From: Bradyrhizobium sp. S69 | GTDB lineage: Bacteria > Pseudomonadota > Alphaproteobacteria > Rhizobiales > Xanthobacteraceae | Direction of reading: 5' to 3' | Assembly: GCF_009766005.1 (NCBI RefSeq) | Contig: NZ_LMUK01000042.1 | Coordinates: forward strand, 286,469 to 350,468 | DNA length: 64,000 bases | Part shown: piece by piece, positions 24,657-33,719 of the stretch | Numbering within the stretch: position 1 is the stretch's first letter | Layout: each line of letters opens with the position of its first letter | Notes under the pieces: generated by a model | The model's input: the letters and a program-made list of their open reading frames with translations, nothing else | Databases searched by the model: none | What the model was told of the DNA's origin: nothing | Translations under genes and position numbers: made by a program

Positions 24657-26635
24657 TCGCGGAAGCCGGACATTACGCGCTGGTACTGGCGCTCGCACTG
24701 GCACTGATTCAGTCGACGGTGCCGATTCTCGGGGCGCGATGGCACGATCCGGCCTTGATGAATGTCGCGCGCTCGACGGCGCTGGCGCAATTGTTGTTCG
24801 TCGGCGGCTCGTTCGCAGCGCTGGTCACGCTGCATGTCACGTCCGATTTCTCCGTCGTCAATGTGTTCGAGAATTCGCATTCGCTCAAGCCGCTGATCTA
24901 CAAGATCACTGGCGTGTGGGGCAATCATGAAGGCTCGATGCTGCTCTGGGTGTCGATCCTGGCCTTGTTCGGCGGCCTCGTCGCGGCCTTCGGCAACAAT
25001 CTGCCGCTGTCGCTGCGCGCCCATGTGCTGGCGGTGCAGGCCTGGATCGCCAGCGCATTCTATCTGTTCATCCTGATCACCTCGAACCCGTTCCTGCGGA
25101 TTGCCAATCCGCCGATCGAGGGCCGCGATCTCAATCCGGTGCTGCAGGACATCGGCCTCGCGGTGCATCCGCCGATGCTCTATCTCGGTTATGTCGGGTT
25201 TTCGATCTCGTTTTCGTTTGCGGTCGCGGCCTTGCTCGAAGGACGGATAGACGCGGCGTGGGCGCGTTGGGTGCGGCCGTGGACGCTGCTGGCATGGATC
25301 TTCCTGACGCTCGGCATCGCGATGGGTTCGTATTGGGCCTATTACGAACTGGGCTGGGGCGGCTGGTGGTTCTGGGATCCGGTCGAAAATGCCTCGCTGA
25401 TGCCATGGCTTGCCGGCACCGCGTTGCTGCACTCGGCCGTGGTGATGGAGAAACGCAATGCGTTGAAGGTCTGGACCATCCTGCTGTCGATCCTGACCTT
25501 CTCGCTGTCGCTGCTCGGCACCTTCCTGGTGCGCTCGGGCGTCCTGACCTCGGTGCATGCGTTCGCGACCGATCCGACGCGCGGCGTCTTCATCTTGCTG
25601 ATCCTCTGCATCTTCATCGGCGGCAGTCTTTCGCTTTATGCATGGCGGGCTTCCGCGTTGAAGCAGGGCGGACTGTTCGCGCCGATCTCGCGCGAGGGCG
25701 CGCTGGTGCTCAACAATCTGTTTCTCACCACCGCCTGCGCCACGGTGTTCATCGGCACGCTGTATCCGCTGGCGCTGGAGGTGATTACCGGCGACAAGAT
25801 CTCGGTCGGCGCGCCGTTTTTCAATCTGACCTTTGCGCCGCTGTTCGTTCCCTTGATGATCGCGGTGCCGTTTGGTCCGCTGTTGGCCTGGAAGCGCGGC
25901 GATCTGCTCGGCGCCGCGCAGCGACTGGTTGCCGCCGGTGTCGTTGCGCTGATCGCGATCGCGCTGTTGTGGGCATGGACATTGGGCGGAAGTACGCTGG
26001 CGCCACTCGCGATCGGGCTCGCGGTCTTTGTCATCGCCGGCGCGTTGAGCGATTTGGCCGAGCGTACCGGTTTGTTCCGGCTGCCGTTCGGAACCACGTT
26101 GCGGCGCGCGCGGGGATTGCCGCGTTCGTCCTGGGGCACGGTATTCGCACATGCCGGTGTCGGCGTAGCGCTGATCGGAATTGTCTGCGAGACCACCTGG
26201 AACACCGAATATATCGGTTCGATGAAGCCCCACGACACAGCTCATGTGGCCGGCTATGCGCTGACGCTCGACGGCGTGAGGCAGCAGCAAGGACCGAATT
26301 TCCGCGAGATGATCGCGCAGTTCACGGTCAGCCTCGGTGGCGAGCGATTGAGCGTGATGACACCGTCGAAGCGCAACTTTACCACGCGCGGATCGACCAC
26401 CACCGAAGCGGCGCTGCTGACGCGCGGCGCCAGCCAGCTTTATATCTCGCTCGGCGAGACCGCGGCCGATGGTGAGGTCGCCGTGCGCATCTACCACAAG
26501 CCGATGGTGCTGTTGATCTGGTTCGGTCCGGTGCTGATGGCGTTCGGCGGCATGCTGTCGCTGTCGGACCGGCGGCTGCGGGTCGGCGCGCCGAAACCGG
26601 CGCGAGCGCCGCGCCAATTGCAGCCGGCGGAATGA
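24653..26635 (+). CDS. ccmF: Haem lyase subunit CcmF (CycK)
   Basis: 660-aa polytopic inner membrane protein of the haem handling family. The tryptophan-rich motif GWGGWWFWDPVENASLMPWL is intact at about 235-255, conserved periplasmic His residues are present, and about 15 TM helices can be traced. CcmF with CcmH and CcmI reduces and attaches haem to the CXXCH motif of apocytochromes. Translation is coupled to ccmE through ATGA. Confidence 0.96.
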   Translation: MIAEAGHYALVLALALALIQSTVPILGARWHDPALMNVARSTALAQLLFVGGSFAALVTLHVTSDFSVVNVFENSHSLKPLIYKITGVWGNHEGSMLLWVSILALFGGLVAAFGNNLPLSLRAHVLAVQAWIASAFYLFILITSNPFLRIANPPIEGRDLNPVLQDIGLAVHPPMLYLGYVGFSISFSFAVAALLEGRIDAAWARWVRPWTLLAWIFLTLGIAMGSYWAYYELGWGGWWFWDPVENASLMPWLAGTALLHSAVVMEKRNALKVWTILLSILTFSLSLLGTFLVRSGVLTSVHAFATDPTRGVFILLILCIFIGGSLSLYAWRASALKQGGLFAPISREGALVLNNLFLTTACATVFIGTLYPLALEVITGDKISVGAPFFNLTFAPLFVPLMIAVPFGPLLAWKRGDLLGAAQRLVAAGVVALIAIALLWAWTLGGSTLAPLAIGLAVFVIAGALSDLAERTGLFRLPFGTTLRRARGLPRSSWGTVFAHAGVGVALIGIVCETTWNTEYIGSMKPHDTAHVAGYALTLDGVRQQQGPNFREMIAQFTVSLGGERLSVMTPSKRNFTTRGSTTTEAALLTRGASQLYISLGETAADGEVAVRIYHKPMVLLIWFGPVLMAFGGMLSLSDRRLRVGAPKPARAPRQLQPAE

Positions 26636-26639
26636 TCCG

Positions 26640-27152
26640 TTGAAGCAAATCCCCGCTCAGTTGTTGGCCTGCTTGTTCGCGGTGTCGGTGATGCTCGGAT
26701 GCTCCGCCGCCCACGCGGTGCAGCCCGACGAGATCATGTCGGACCCGGCCAAGGAATTGCGGGCGCGGGATTTGTCGCGTGAACTGCGCTGCATGGTCTG
26801 CCAGAACCAGTCGATCGATGATTCAGAGGCGCCGCTGGCGCGCGACTTGCGGCTGTTGGTGCGCGAGCGGATCGCGGCCGGCGATAGCGATGCGCAGGTG
26901 CTTGATTTCCTGGTAGCGCGGTATGGCGAGTTCGTGCTGCTGAAACCCCGCGTCGAGCCTCACACCTTGTTGTTGTGGCTGTTACCGCCGCTGGCACTGG
27001 GTGGAGGAGGGGTGGCGCTGTGGATCAACGGCCGGCGTCGCTCGAAATCGGCGGCCGCGGGCGATGGTTCCACGGTCGAATTGACGGCGGACGAAGAAGC
27101 GCGGCTGCAACAGCTGATCGCGGAAGAGCCGTTGCCGGACCGTCCGGTTTAA
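26640..27152 (+). CDS. ccmH: Cytochrome c maturation thioredoxin-like protein CcmH (CycL)
   Basis: 170 aa. The signal peptide ends near AAHA (26). The redox motif LRCMVCQNQ places C51 and C54 in the periplasmic three-helix domain, and one TM helix follows at about 105-127. CcmH reduces or holds the apocytochrome cysteines for ligation. The start is TTG four bases after the ccmF stop. The operon has no ccmG; in Bradyrhizobium cycY (ccmG) lies with other ccm genes elsewhere, so this is expected. Confidence 0.93.
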   Translation: MKQIPAQLLACLFAVSVMLGCSAAHAVQPDEIMSDPAKELRARDLSRELRCMVCQNQSIDDSEAPLARDLRLLVRERIAAGDSDAQVLDFLVARYGEFVLLKPRVEPHTLLLWLLPPLALGGGGVALWINGRRRSKSAAAGDGSTVELTADEEARLQQLIAEEPLPDRPV

Positions 27153-27338
27153 AGCCCGCTTTGTAAGCGTACGGCAAGGCCGCCTCTCACCCTGCGCTAA
27201 ACTGCCGCATTGGTTTTGGCCTTTATTACAAAAGTTTAACCCCGCCGCCAGCGCACTGTAAGGCGGAAATACCCATGTTGGATTTCACAGGGGTGCTTGC
27301 CCCGGGCACCTTCTTTTCAGGCTCCGGAGACTTTTTAA

Positions 27339-28937
27339 ATGACCGACCGTCCCACCGATCTTTCCTCGCTTCCGTCCTATCAGTCGCCACGGCGTTCGCT
27401 GTTTTCGGCGCGTAGATTTGCATTGATGGCCTCGGTCGTCGCCGGCCTCGGCGTTGCCGCCTACGGCCTGTCCTCGCAGGGCGAGGTCGATATCTTCACG
27501 AGCCCGGCGCATGCGCAGGTCAACAATGAGGTCCGCAAGGTCGCACAGCCGATCGGCTTTGCCGACATTGTCGAGCATGTGAAGCCATCGGTGATCTCGG
27601 TGAAGGTCAACATCACCGAGAAGGTTTCTGCCAAGGACGACAGCAACAACAACGACGATTCGCCGTTCCAGCCGGGCTCGCCGATGGAGCGCTTCTTCCG
27701 CCGCTTCGGTGGACCGGATGGCTTGCCCCCCGGCATGCGCGGCAATCCGCGCGGTGGACACGGCGCGGTGACCGGCCAGGGTTCTGGCTTCTTCATTTCC
27801 GCTGACGGTTTCGCCGTCACCAACAACCACGTGGTCGACGGCGCCGACAAGGTCGAAGTCACGACCGATGACGGCAAGGTCTTCAAGGCCAAGGTGATCG
27901 GCACCGACGCGCGTACCGATCTGGCGCTGATCAAGGTCGAGGGTGGTTCGGACTTCCCGTTCACCAAGCTTTCCGAGGGCAAGCCGCGGATCGGCGATTG
28001 GGTGCTGGCGGTCGGCAATCCGTTCGGCCTCGGTGGCACCGTCACCGCTGGTATCGTCTCGGCCAGCGGCCGCGACATCGGCAACGGCCCCTACGACGAT
28101 TTCATCCAGATCGACGCCCCCGTGAACAAGGGCAACTCCGGTGGCCCGGCCTTCAACACCGAAGGTGAAGTGATCGGCGTCAACACCGCGATCTACTCGC
28201 CTTCCGGCGGCAGCGTCGGCATCGCGTTCTCGATCCCGGCCTCGACCGTGAAGAGCGTGATCGCGCAGCTCAAGGACAAGGGCACGGTCAGCCGCGGCTG
28301 GATCGGTGTCCAGATTCAGCCGGTTACGGCCGACATCGCCGACAGCCTCGGCCTCAAAAAGGCGGAAGGCGCGCTGGTCGCGGAGCCGCAGGCCAACGGC
28401 CCGGCAGCCAAGGCCGGTATCGAATCCGGCGATGTGATCACGTCGGTCAATGGCGAGTCGGTCAAGGATGCCCGCGAGCTCGCCCGCACCATCGGCGGTC
28501 TGGCTCCCGGCGCTTCCGTCAAGCTCAACGTCCTGCACAAGGGCACCGACAAGGTCGTGAACCTGACGCTCGGCCAATTGCCGAATACGCTGGAAGCCAA
28601 GGCCGACACCGACAACAACGGTGACGACAAGGGCAGCGCGACCAAGGGCACCGACGTGCCGAAGCTCGGCATGACGGTAGCGCCCGCCAACAGCGTTGCC
28701 GGCGCCGGCAAGGAAGGCGTCATCGTCACCGAGGTCGATCCGAAGAGTGCCGCGGCGGAGCGCGGCTTCAAGGAAGGCGACGTGATTCTCGAAGTCGCGG
28801 GAAAGACCGTTGCCAATGCCGGTGAAGTCCGCGAGGCGATCAACGCCGCGCGCGCCGACAACAAGAATAGCGTTTTGATGCGGGTCAAGAGCGGCGGGTC
28901 GTCGCGCTTCGTCGCGGTGCCGCTGGCGAAAGGCTGA
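27339..28937 (+). CDS. degP: Do-family periplasmic serine protease DegP/HtrA
   Basis: 532 aa. The N-terminus contains an export signal (about 24-60, ending AHAQ). The trypsin-like domain has catalytic H164 (TNNHVVDG), D194 (TDLALIKV) and S267 (GNSGGP). Two PDZ domains follow at about 300-395 and 430-525. The loop between 95 and 145 is Asn/Asp- and Gly/Pro-rich. It degrades misfolded envelope proteins. It is 186 nt after ccmH and is followed by a terminator-like hairpin. Confidence 0.95.
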   Translation: MTDRPTDLSSLPSYQSPRRSLFSARRFALMASVVAGLGVAAYGLSSQGEVDIFTSPAHAQVNNEVRKVAQPIGFADIVEHVKPSVISVKVNITEKVSAKDDSNNNDDSPFQPGSPMERFFRRFGGPDGLPPGMRGNPRGGHGAVTGQGSGFFISADGFAVTNNHVVDGADKVEVTTDDGKVFKAKVIGTDARTDLALIKVEGGSDFPFTKLSEGKPRIGDWVLAVGNPFGLGGTVTAGIVSASGRDIGNGPYDDFIQIDAPVNKGNSGGPAFNTEGEVIGVNTAIYSPSGGSVGIAFSIPASTVKSVIAQLKDKGTVSRGWIGVQIQPVTADIADSLGLKKAEGALVAEPQANGPAAKAGIESGDVITSVNGESVKDARELARTIGGLAPGASVKLNVLHKGTDKVVNLTLGQLPNTLEAKADTDNNGDDKGSATKGTDVPKLGMTVAPANSVAGAGKEGVIVTEVDPKSAAAERGFKEGDVILEVAGKTVANAGEVREAINAARADNKNSVLMRVKSGGSSRFVAVPLAKG

Positions 28938-29074
28938 GATCGACGTTCTCTCGAGATGGAAGGCGTCGCCGGCACAGTCGCCCCCGCCGACGGCTCTTTC
29001 CGGGGGGCGGGTCAAAAGCTCGCTCCCTCACGTTCCTTCCGGTGGAATCCGCCCCCCTCCGTCGGAAGGTCAAA

Positions 29075-29112
29075 GGGCGGTGAGGTCCCCCCAGCTTCAC
29101 CGCCCGCTTTTT
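29075..29112 (+). terminator. Rho-independent terminator after degP
   Basis: GGGCGGTGA (29075-29083) pairs perfectly with TCACCGCCC (29097-29105), followed by GCTTTTTC. The 9-bp GC-rich stem and short T run fit an intrinsic terminator. Confidence 0.65.
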
Positions 29113-29119
29113 CACCTTG

Positions 29120-29162
29120 AACATGGTCCGGAACAGCCGGCACCGGTTTTCCGGATCATGTT
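29120..29162. repeat. Inverted repeat of the rhizobial TCCGGAA type
   Basis: AACATGGTCCGGAA (29120-29133) and TTCCGGATCATGTT (29149-29162) are inverted arms with one mismatch. The form recalls the short palindromes scattered through Rhizobiales intergenic DNA. Confidence 0.5.
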
Positions 29163-29239
29163 CAAACATGAGGTTAGAGGCGCCGGGTCGCCTTGCATGA
29201 TGATGCCGCCCGCGCCATGGTGACAGAAGGCTGGCCCAC

Positions 29240-29941
29240 TTGACCGCAACCGATCCCCATATGCGCCTCTTGATCATAGAAGACGACCGCGAGTCCGCCG
29301 ACTATCTGGTCAAGGCGTTCCGTGAAGTCGGCTACGTCGCCGATCTCGCCAGCGATGGCGAGGAGGGGCTGACCCTGGCCGAGAGCGGCGATTACGACGT
29401 GCTGGTGATCGACCGCATGCTGCCGAAGCGCGACGGCCTGTCCTTGATCGGCACCTTGCGCGAAAAGGGCGATCGCACCCCGGCGCTGATCCTGTCGGCG
29501 CTCGGGCAGGTCGATGACCGCATCAAGGGATTGCGCGCCGGCGGCGACGATTATCTGCCGAAGCCCTATTCATTCGCCGAGCTTCTGGCACGGGTCGAGG
29601 TATTGTCACGCCGCCATGGCGGCCCGGCCGAGGAAACCACCTATCGCGTCGGCGATCTCGAGCTCGATCGGCTGTCGCATCGGGTGGCCCGCGGCAAGGA
29701 TGAGCTGACCTTGCAACCCCGCGAATTCAGGCTGCTGGAATATCTGATGAAGCACGCCGGCCAGGTGGTGACGCGAACCATGCTGCTGGAGAACGTCTGG
29801 GACTATCATTTCGATCCGCAGACCAATGTCATCGATGTCCACATTTCCCGGCTGCGCTCCAAGATCGACAAGGGCTTTGAGCGGCCCTTGCTGCATACCA
29901 TCCGCGGCGCGGGGTATATGATTCGTGACGGCATCAGATAG
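29240..29941 (+). CDS. OmpR-family response regulator
   Basis: 233 aa from a TTG preceded by AGAAGG (9-nt spacing); an ATG seven codons in (MRLLIIEDD) is an alternative start. Phospho-acceptor D58 (VLVIDRMLPKRDG) and K108 (YLPKPY) are intact, and the winged-helix domain ends TIRGAGYMIRDG. A strong terminator follows at once. Its natural partner is probably the HAMP kinase some 6.4 kb downstream, by analogy with related genomes where I recall the two being adjacent between degP and glnE. Confidence 0.9.
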   Translation: MTATDPHMRLLIIEDDRESADYLVKAFREVGYVADLASDGEEGLTLAESGDYDVLVIDRMLPKRDGLSLIGTLREKGDRTPALILSALGQVDDRIKGLRAGGDDYLPKPYSFAELLARVEVLSRRHGGPAEETTYRVGDLELDRLSHRVARGKDELTLQPREFRLLEYLMKHAGQVVTRTMLLENVWDYHFDPQTNVIDVHISRLRSKIDKGFERPLLHTIRGAGYMIRDGIR

Positions 29942-29956
29942 GTTCCGCCGGAAGAT

Positions 29957-29984
29957 AAAAGCCCCGTTAAAGCGGGGCTTTTTT
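29957..29984 (+). terminator. Strong Rho-independent terminator after the response regulator
   Basis: AAAAGCCCCG (29957-29966), loop TTAAAG, CGGGGCTTTT (29973-29982), continuing to six T residues. A perfect 10-bp stem with a T tract, 15 bp after the stop codon. It should isolate the regulator from the downstream five-gene module. Confidence 0.88.
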
Positions 29985-30100
29985 CGTTTCGCTTGCCGGC
30001 GTCCGCATGCCCGCCATATTTCTCGCCTTTGAGATCCTCGATGCCGATCGCCTCGCAAAAGGGGGCCGTGGCAGCCTTTGCCACCGCCCGCAATCCCGCC

Positions 30101-30170
30101 AAAGCGTTTTCGAGCCAACGGGTCGCGCGAATGCGCGCCCGATGACAGGCTCCGTGGGCACCGGTTCGCG
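30101..30170. repeat. Interspersed repeat, family B (copy 2, inverted)
   Basis: CGAGCCAACGGGTCGCGCGA and GCGCCCGATGACAGGCTCCG match the core near 1.2 kb in reverse orientation. It lies in the 417-bp gap between the response regulator terminator and the stator-like module; the remaining gap sequence shows no convincing gene. Confidence 0.68.
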
Positions 30171-30358
30171 TGAAGAAACGCGTCTTAACAAAGACCTAGA
30201 TTGCCAACACGACGTCAGTCGCCTCGGATAGGGCCTGTGCACCACCTATACTTCACCCCGACGAATCAGGCAGTTGAGATCGCGCGCTTCGGCGTGATCG
30301 CGAAGTCGAGGCGGTGGGCTGCCGCCATGCCGGGTTCTAACCGCAGGCCGAGATCACC

Positions 30359-31813
30359 ATGAGCGTCCCCGGAACCCGCCCATCTGCCATCGCGCGTATC
30401 CGGGCGTTGCTGAACCAGCCCACCCATTCCTATCGCCCGGCGACCACGATTTTCCTCGATTTGAACGTCGATCGGGTCGCCGAGGAATTGCAGCTCGTGG
30501 CGCGCGGAACGGAGCGCGGCTCGGAGAACCGGCCGACGGCCGATGCGCAAACCTTCGATGACGTGGAGCATCAGGTCGTCGAACGGATAGAGGCCCACAA
30601 GCAGGATGGGCATTCCATCTATCTCGATCAGCTCCACACCTACGACGAACGCATCACCGCGCTGAGTTTCGAGGAGCGTTTTGCGACCATTCAGCAAGCC
30701 GCTCCCGAAGCGGTGGGCGACTTTCGCGCCGAGGCCACAATGGGGCGCGACGAGCTGTTCGTGCTGCGTCGCCGCCTCAATGAAAACGAGATCGAGCGCG
30801 AGCGGTTTCGCGCACGTCACCGGATCGAGCGGCCGGCACGGCTGGCGAGCCCGGGCAAGGTCGTGCTGAAGATCGGCGTGCTGGCGATCCTGTTCATCAT
30901 CGAGGTGGTCATCAACGGCAGCTTTCTCGCAAAGGCCAATGTCGGCGGCCTGCTCGGCGGCGCCGCCCAGGCCGTGACGTTCGCCGCGCTGAATATCATC
31001 GCCAGTTTTTTCTGGGGGATGGTGCTGATCAGGCTGGTAAACCGCCGCAACTACTTCCTCAAGCTGATCGGCCTGCTGTCGTTCCTGGCCTATTTCGTAT
31101 TCGCGGTGACGCTTAACCTGACGCTGTCACATCTTCGCGAGATTCCGCCCAGCGTCAGCGTCAGTGGCGACGTCGGCCAGGAGGTCCTGCACCGGCTGTT
31201 GACCGCGCCTTACGCGCTCACCGACGTCAATTCATGGGTTTTCTTCTCGATCGGCCTTATTTTCTCGTTGATCGCGATGGCAGATGGTTTGCTGTTTTTC
31301 GACCCCTATATCGGCTATGCCGGCCTCGAGCGGCGCTGGATCGACGCCAGCAGGCAGTTTGCCAATGCGAGAAGTGAACTGATCGAACGGCTGCGGGATA
31401 TTCGTGAAGATGCGACTGAAACCATGAACGAGGCCGCGCGCGACCTCTCGGTCCGGCGGAGTGAGTTTGACTCGCTTTTGCAGGGCCGCGGACGTCTCGC
31501 CCAGCGTTTCAGCCAGCATCAAAACCAGATCGAGCAGGCCTGCCGTGCCTTGCTCGAAATCTATCGCGAAGCCAACCGAAGAGCCCGCTCGGTTCCGGCG
31601 CCGGACTATTTTGCCAAAGCCTACACCATGGAGCGCATCAGCTATACCGGAGCGGAGCCCGATTCGACCGCGCGCGAGACCCTCCGACAAATGATTGCCG
31701 ATACCCAGCAACTGCTGAGCCAGCAGATCAAGGCCATCCACGACGCCTTCGACAACGCCGTGCTTACTTATCGCGAGATCGACGAGCTGCTGCCGGAGAA
31801 GAAGAGTGGCTAG
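30359..31813 (+). CDS. Unknown 4-TM protein with C-terminal coiled coil; gene 1 of stator-like module
   Basis: 484 aa, no family recognised. A charged cytoplasmic N-terminal domain (1-165) is followed by TM helices at about 168-190, 198-226, 232-256 and 291-315, then a long Arg/Glu/Gln-rich helical tail (325-484) that reads as coiled coil. The loop between TM3 and TM4 (257-290) is probably periplasmic. The next gene begins 8 nt before its stop, so the two are translationally coupled. Layout and context suggest a scaffold or regulator for the MotA/MotB-like pair encoded downstream. The function is inferred only from neighbours. Confidence 0.85.
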   Translation: MSVPGTRPSAIARIRALLNQPTHSYRPATTIFLDLNVDRVAEELQLVARGTERGSENRPTADAQTFDDVEHQVVERIEAHKQDGHSIYLDQLHTYDERITALSFEERFATIQQAAPEAVGDFRAEATMGRDELFVLRRRLNENEIERERFRARHRIERPARLASPGKVVLKIGVLAILFIIEVVINGSFLAKANVGGLLGGAAQAVTFAALNIIASFFWGMVLIRLVNRRNYFLKLIGLLSFLAYFVFAVTLNLTLSHLREIPPSVSVSGDVGQEVLHRLLTAPYALTDVNSWVFFSIGLIFSLIAMADGLLFFDPYIGYAGLERRWIDASRQFANARSELIERLRDIREDATETMNEAARDLSVRRSEFDSLLQGRGRLAQRFSQHQNQIEQACRALLEIYREANRRARSVPAPDYFAKAYTMERISYTGAEPDSTARETLRQMIADTQQLLSQQIKAIHDAFDNAVLTYREIDELLPEKKSG

Positions 31814-32642
31814 ACGGCGTCCGAGGCAGCGGAGCGGGCCGGGCCTCGGTTGGTCGGGGGTTGCCGGCGGCTTGCTGCTGTTGCTGGCGATCGTATCCGG
31901 CGCAACGCTGGCCTACTTCTATTTTTCGACGCCGGCGCGACCGATCCTCGACGCCGAGAGCCTCTGTCCGGTCAGCGGCCCGCAGGGTATTACGGTGGTT
32001 CTGGTCGATACGTCGGACGATCTTCCCGCGACGACACAGCGCGAGGTGCTGGGGCAGCTCGATGACATGATCACGACGCTGCCGCCGTTCTACAGGCTCG
32101 ACATCCGGGTTCTCGATATCGCGGCCGGGCGTAGCCGCTCGCTGTTCTCGAAATGCAATCCCGGCGACGGCGCGGGCTTGAGCCAGTGGACCGACAATCC
32201 GCGCATCGCCCGCTTGCGGTGGATCGGGGATTTTCGAAAACCTGCCGCCGATGCCGTGAAAAACAGCATCGCCGCCGCCAAGGCCAATAGCTCGCCGATC
32301 ATGGCCGCGATCCAGGATATCGCCATCGGCGAGTTTTCCAGCGCGGCGAGCCAGGACGTCAGGAAAACGCTTTACGTGATTTCCGACATGATCGAATACA
32401 CCCGGGACTATAGCCAATATCCTAAGGCCGGGGATCTGACGTTCCAGCGCTACAAGCAATCTCCGGCCTATCTGAAGTTTCGCACCGACCTGCATGGCGC
32501 GACCGTCATCATCCGCTACGTAACGCGTCAGTCGAATGGCCAGCCTGTGGTGGACGGCACGAAACACATGGAGTTCTGGAAAGCCTGGATCGAGGACAAC
32601 CGGGGCCTATTTGGCGGAGCCAAGCGGCTCCAGGGGGCTTAA
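31806..32642 (+). CDS. Membrane-anchored periplasmic von Willebrand A-like protein; gene 2 of module
   Basis: 278 aa. A basic N-terminus (MARRRPRQRS), one TM helix (17-39), then a periplasmic domain. The strand ITVVLVDTSDD (62-72) looks like a VWA first strand with a degenerate metal site (D68-x-S70, then Asp rather than Ser at 72), and TLYVISDMIEYT near 187-198 resembles the second metal-site strand. Two Cys (about 54 and 115) could form a disulphide. No catalytic motif is seen, so a ligand- or partner-binding role is more likely. GTG start, overlapping gene 1; gene 3 begins 3 nt after its stop. Confidence 0.83.
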   Translation: MARRRPRQRSGPGLGWSGVAGGLLLLLAIVSGATLAYFYFSTPARPILDAESLCPVSGPQGITVVLVDTSDDLPATTQREVLGQLDDMITTLPPFYRLDIRVLDIAAGRSRSLFSKCNPGDGAGLSQWTDNPRIARLRWIGDFRKPAADAVKNSIAAAKANSSPIMAAIQDIAIGEFSSAASQDVRKTLYVISDMIEYTRDYSQYPKAGDLTFQRYKQSPAYLKFRTDLHGATVIIRYVTRQSNGQPVVDGTKHMEFWKAWIEDNRGLFGGAKRLQGA

Positions 32643-32645
32643 GAC

Positions 32646-33659
32646 GTGGCTATCAACAGAGAGATGCCCAATCTGCCGCCCGGCCTGGTCAATGGCCTGC
32701 TGTTCTTTGCCGTGGTGGTCACAGGCGTTGGCTACATTATTTTCTCCAAGCTGAACGACTTCGGCGCCGTGGCGGTGACGGCGGTGCCGGTTCTGGTCAT
32801 GATCGGATATGCCGTCCTGCTTGCGGCGCGACCGTTCCGGCTGCGCGACGACCAGTCCGGCGATAACCTCTATTACATGGGTTTCCTGTTTACCCTCACC
32901 AGCCTCGCGGTTTCGCTCTATCAGTTTTCCGCGGCCGGTTCCGCCGAGCAGATCGTCCAGAACTTCGGTATCGCCATTGCGTCTACGATCGCGGGCATCA
33001 GCATGCGCATCTTCTTCAACCAGATGCGGCGCGATCCGATCGAGGTCGAAGCCTCGGCACGGATGGAGCTGGCCGAAGCCTCGCGGCGGGTGAAGCGCGA
33101 ACTCGAGAGCACCATCCTCGAATTCGGTTATTTTCGCCGCATGACCCAGCAATCGGCCAGCGACGCGGTGGATGAAGTGCGCGAGAGCATCGGCCGCGCG
33201 CGGGAGAAGCTGGCCGGCGAGATCGAGAAGTTCGTCCTGACCCAGGGCCAGCCGTTCGAGGATGCATCGAAGCGGTCCTCCGAAACGCTCGACGGCATGA
33301 ACGAAAGGACCGTGCAGATCCTCGAAGTATCCAGGCACTTGGTCCAGGAGGGCGAACAGCTCGCCAAGAGCACGGCCAGCGTCGTCAAGGCGATCGACTC
33401 GCTGCTGGCCGAACTCGGATCGCTGCGAACCCCGGCAACAGCCGCCGAAGACAAATTGGCGCCCTTGATTGAAAACCTGACGCAAGTGGTCGACAAGCTC
33501 AACACGAGCGCGGAAGCGCAGTCGGAAAACATCGACATCAATCTCAGGCAAACCCACAGCGTCGTGGTCGCCGTCAACCAGCTATTGCGGGAAATCCGCA
33601 CGGTCGAGACGGCGCGCCCCGCCGCGGGGACCTTTAGTGTGAAGGGTCGCGACAGATAA
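32646..33659 (+). CDS. MotA/ExbB/ZorA-like channel subunit with long coiled-coil tail; gene 3 of module
   Basis: 337 aa. Four TM helices at about 14-34, 40-61, 75-94 and 105-124. The TM3-TM4 segment (MGFLFTLTSLAVSLYQF ... NFGIAIASTIAGISM) follows the MotA/TolQ/ExbB pattern of a Gly-Thr helix and a small-residue helix with Thr (T114) where ExbB/TolQ have their conserved Thr. The cytoplasmic tail (130-330) is long, charged and heptad-like, reminiscent of ZorA and unlike MotA or ExbB, whose cytoplasmic parts are loops. I infer a proton or sodium channel pentamer. The start is GTG. Confidence 0.8.
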   Translation: MAINREMPNLPPGLVNGLLFFAVVVTGVGYIIFSKLNDFGAVAVTAVPVLVMIGYAVLLAARPFRLRDDQSGDNLYYMGFLFTLTSLAVSLYQFSAAGSAEQIVQNFGIAIASTIAGISMRIFFNQMRRDPIEVEASARMELAEASRRVKRELESTILEFGYFRRMTQQSASDAVDEVRESIGRAREKLAGEIEKFVLTQGQPFEDASKRSSETLDGMNERTVQILEVSRHLVQEGEQLAKSTASVVKAIDSLLAELGSLRTPATAAEDKLAPLIENLTQVVDKLNTSAEAQSENIDINLRQTHSVVVAVNQLLREIRTVETARPAAGTFSVKGRDR

Positions 33660-33719
33660 TTCCTAGAGCATGCGTCAAGTGGATTGAAGCATGCTGAGTT
33701 TTGGATAGCGAGTGTGGTC

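Noticed and set aside
24626..26617. Minus-strand open frame of about 663 codons
   Set aside because: Antisense to ccmF, very Arg/Gln-rich, with no recognisable motif.
23031..27152. Loss of ccmG from the cytochrome c operon
   Set aside because: In Bradyrhizobium-type genomes the ccmG homologue is normally placed with another ccm cluster, so the gap is expected.
29985..30102. Protein-like minus-strand frame beginning MAGLRAVAKAATAPF
   Set aside because: It runs into the response regulator terminator and antisense through that gene; it may be a gene remnant, but there is no evidence of a complete gene.
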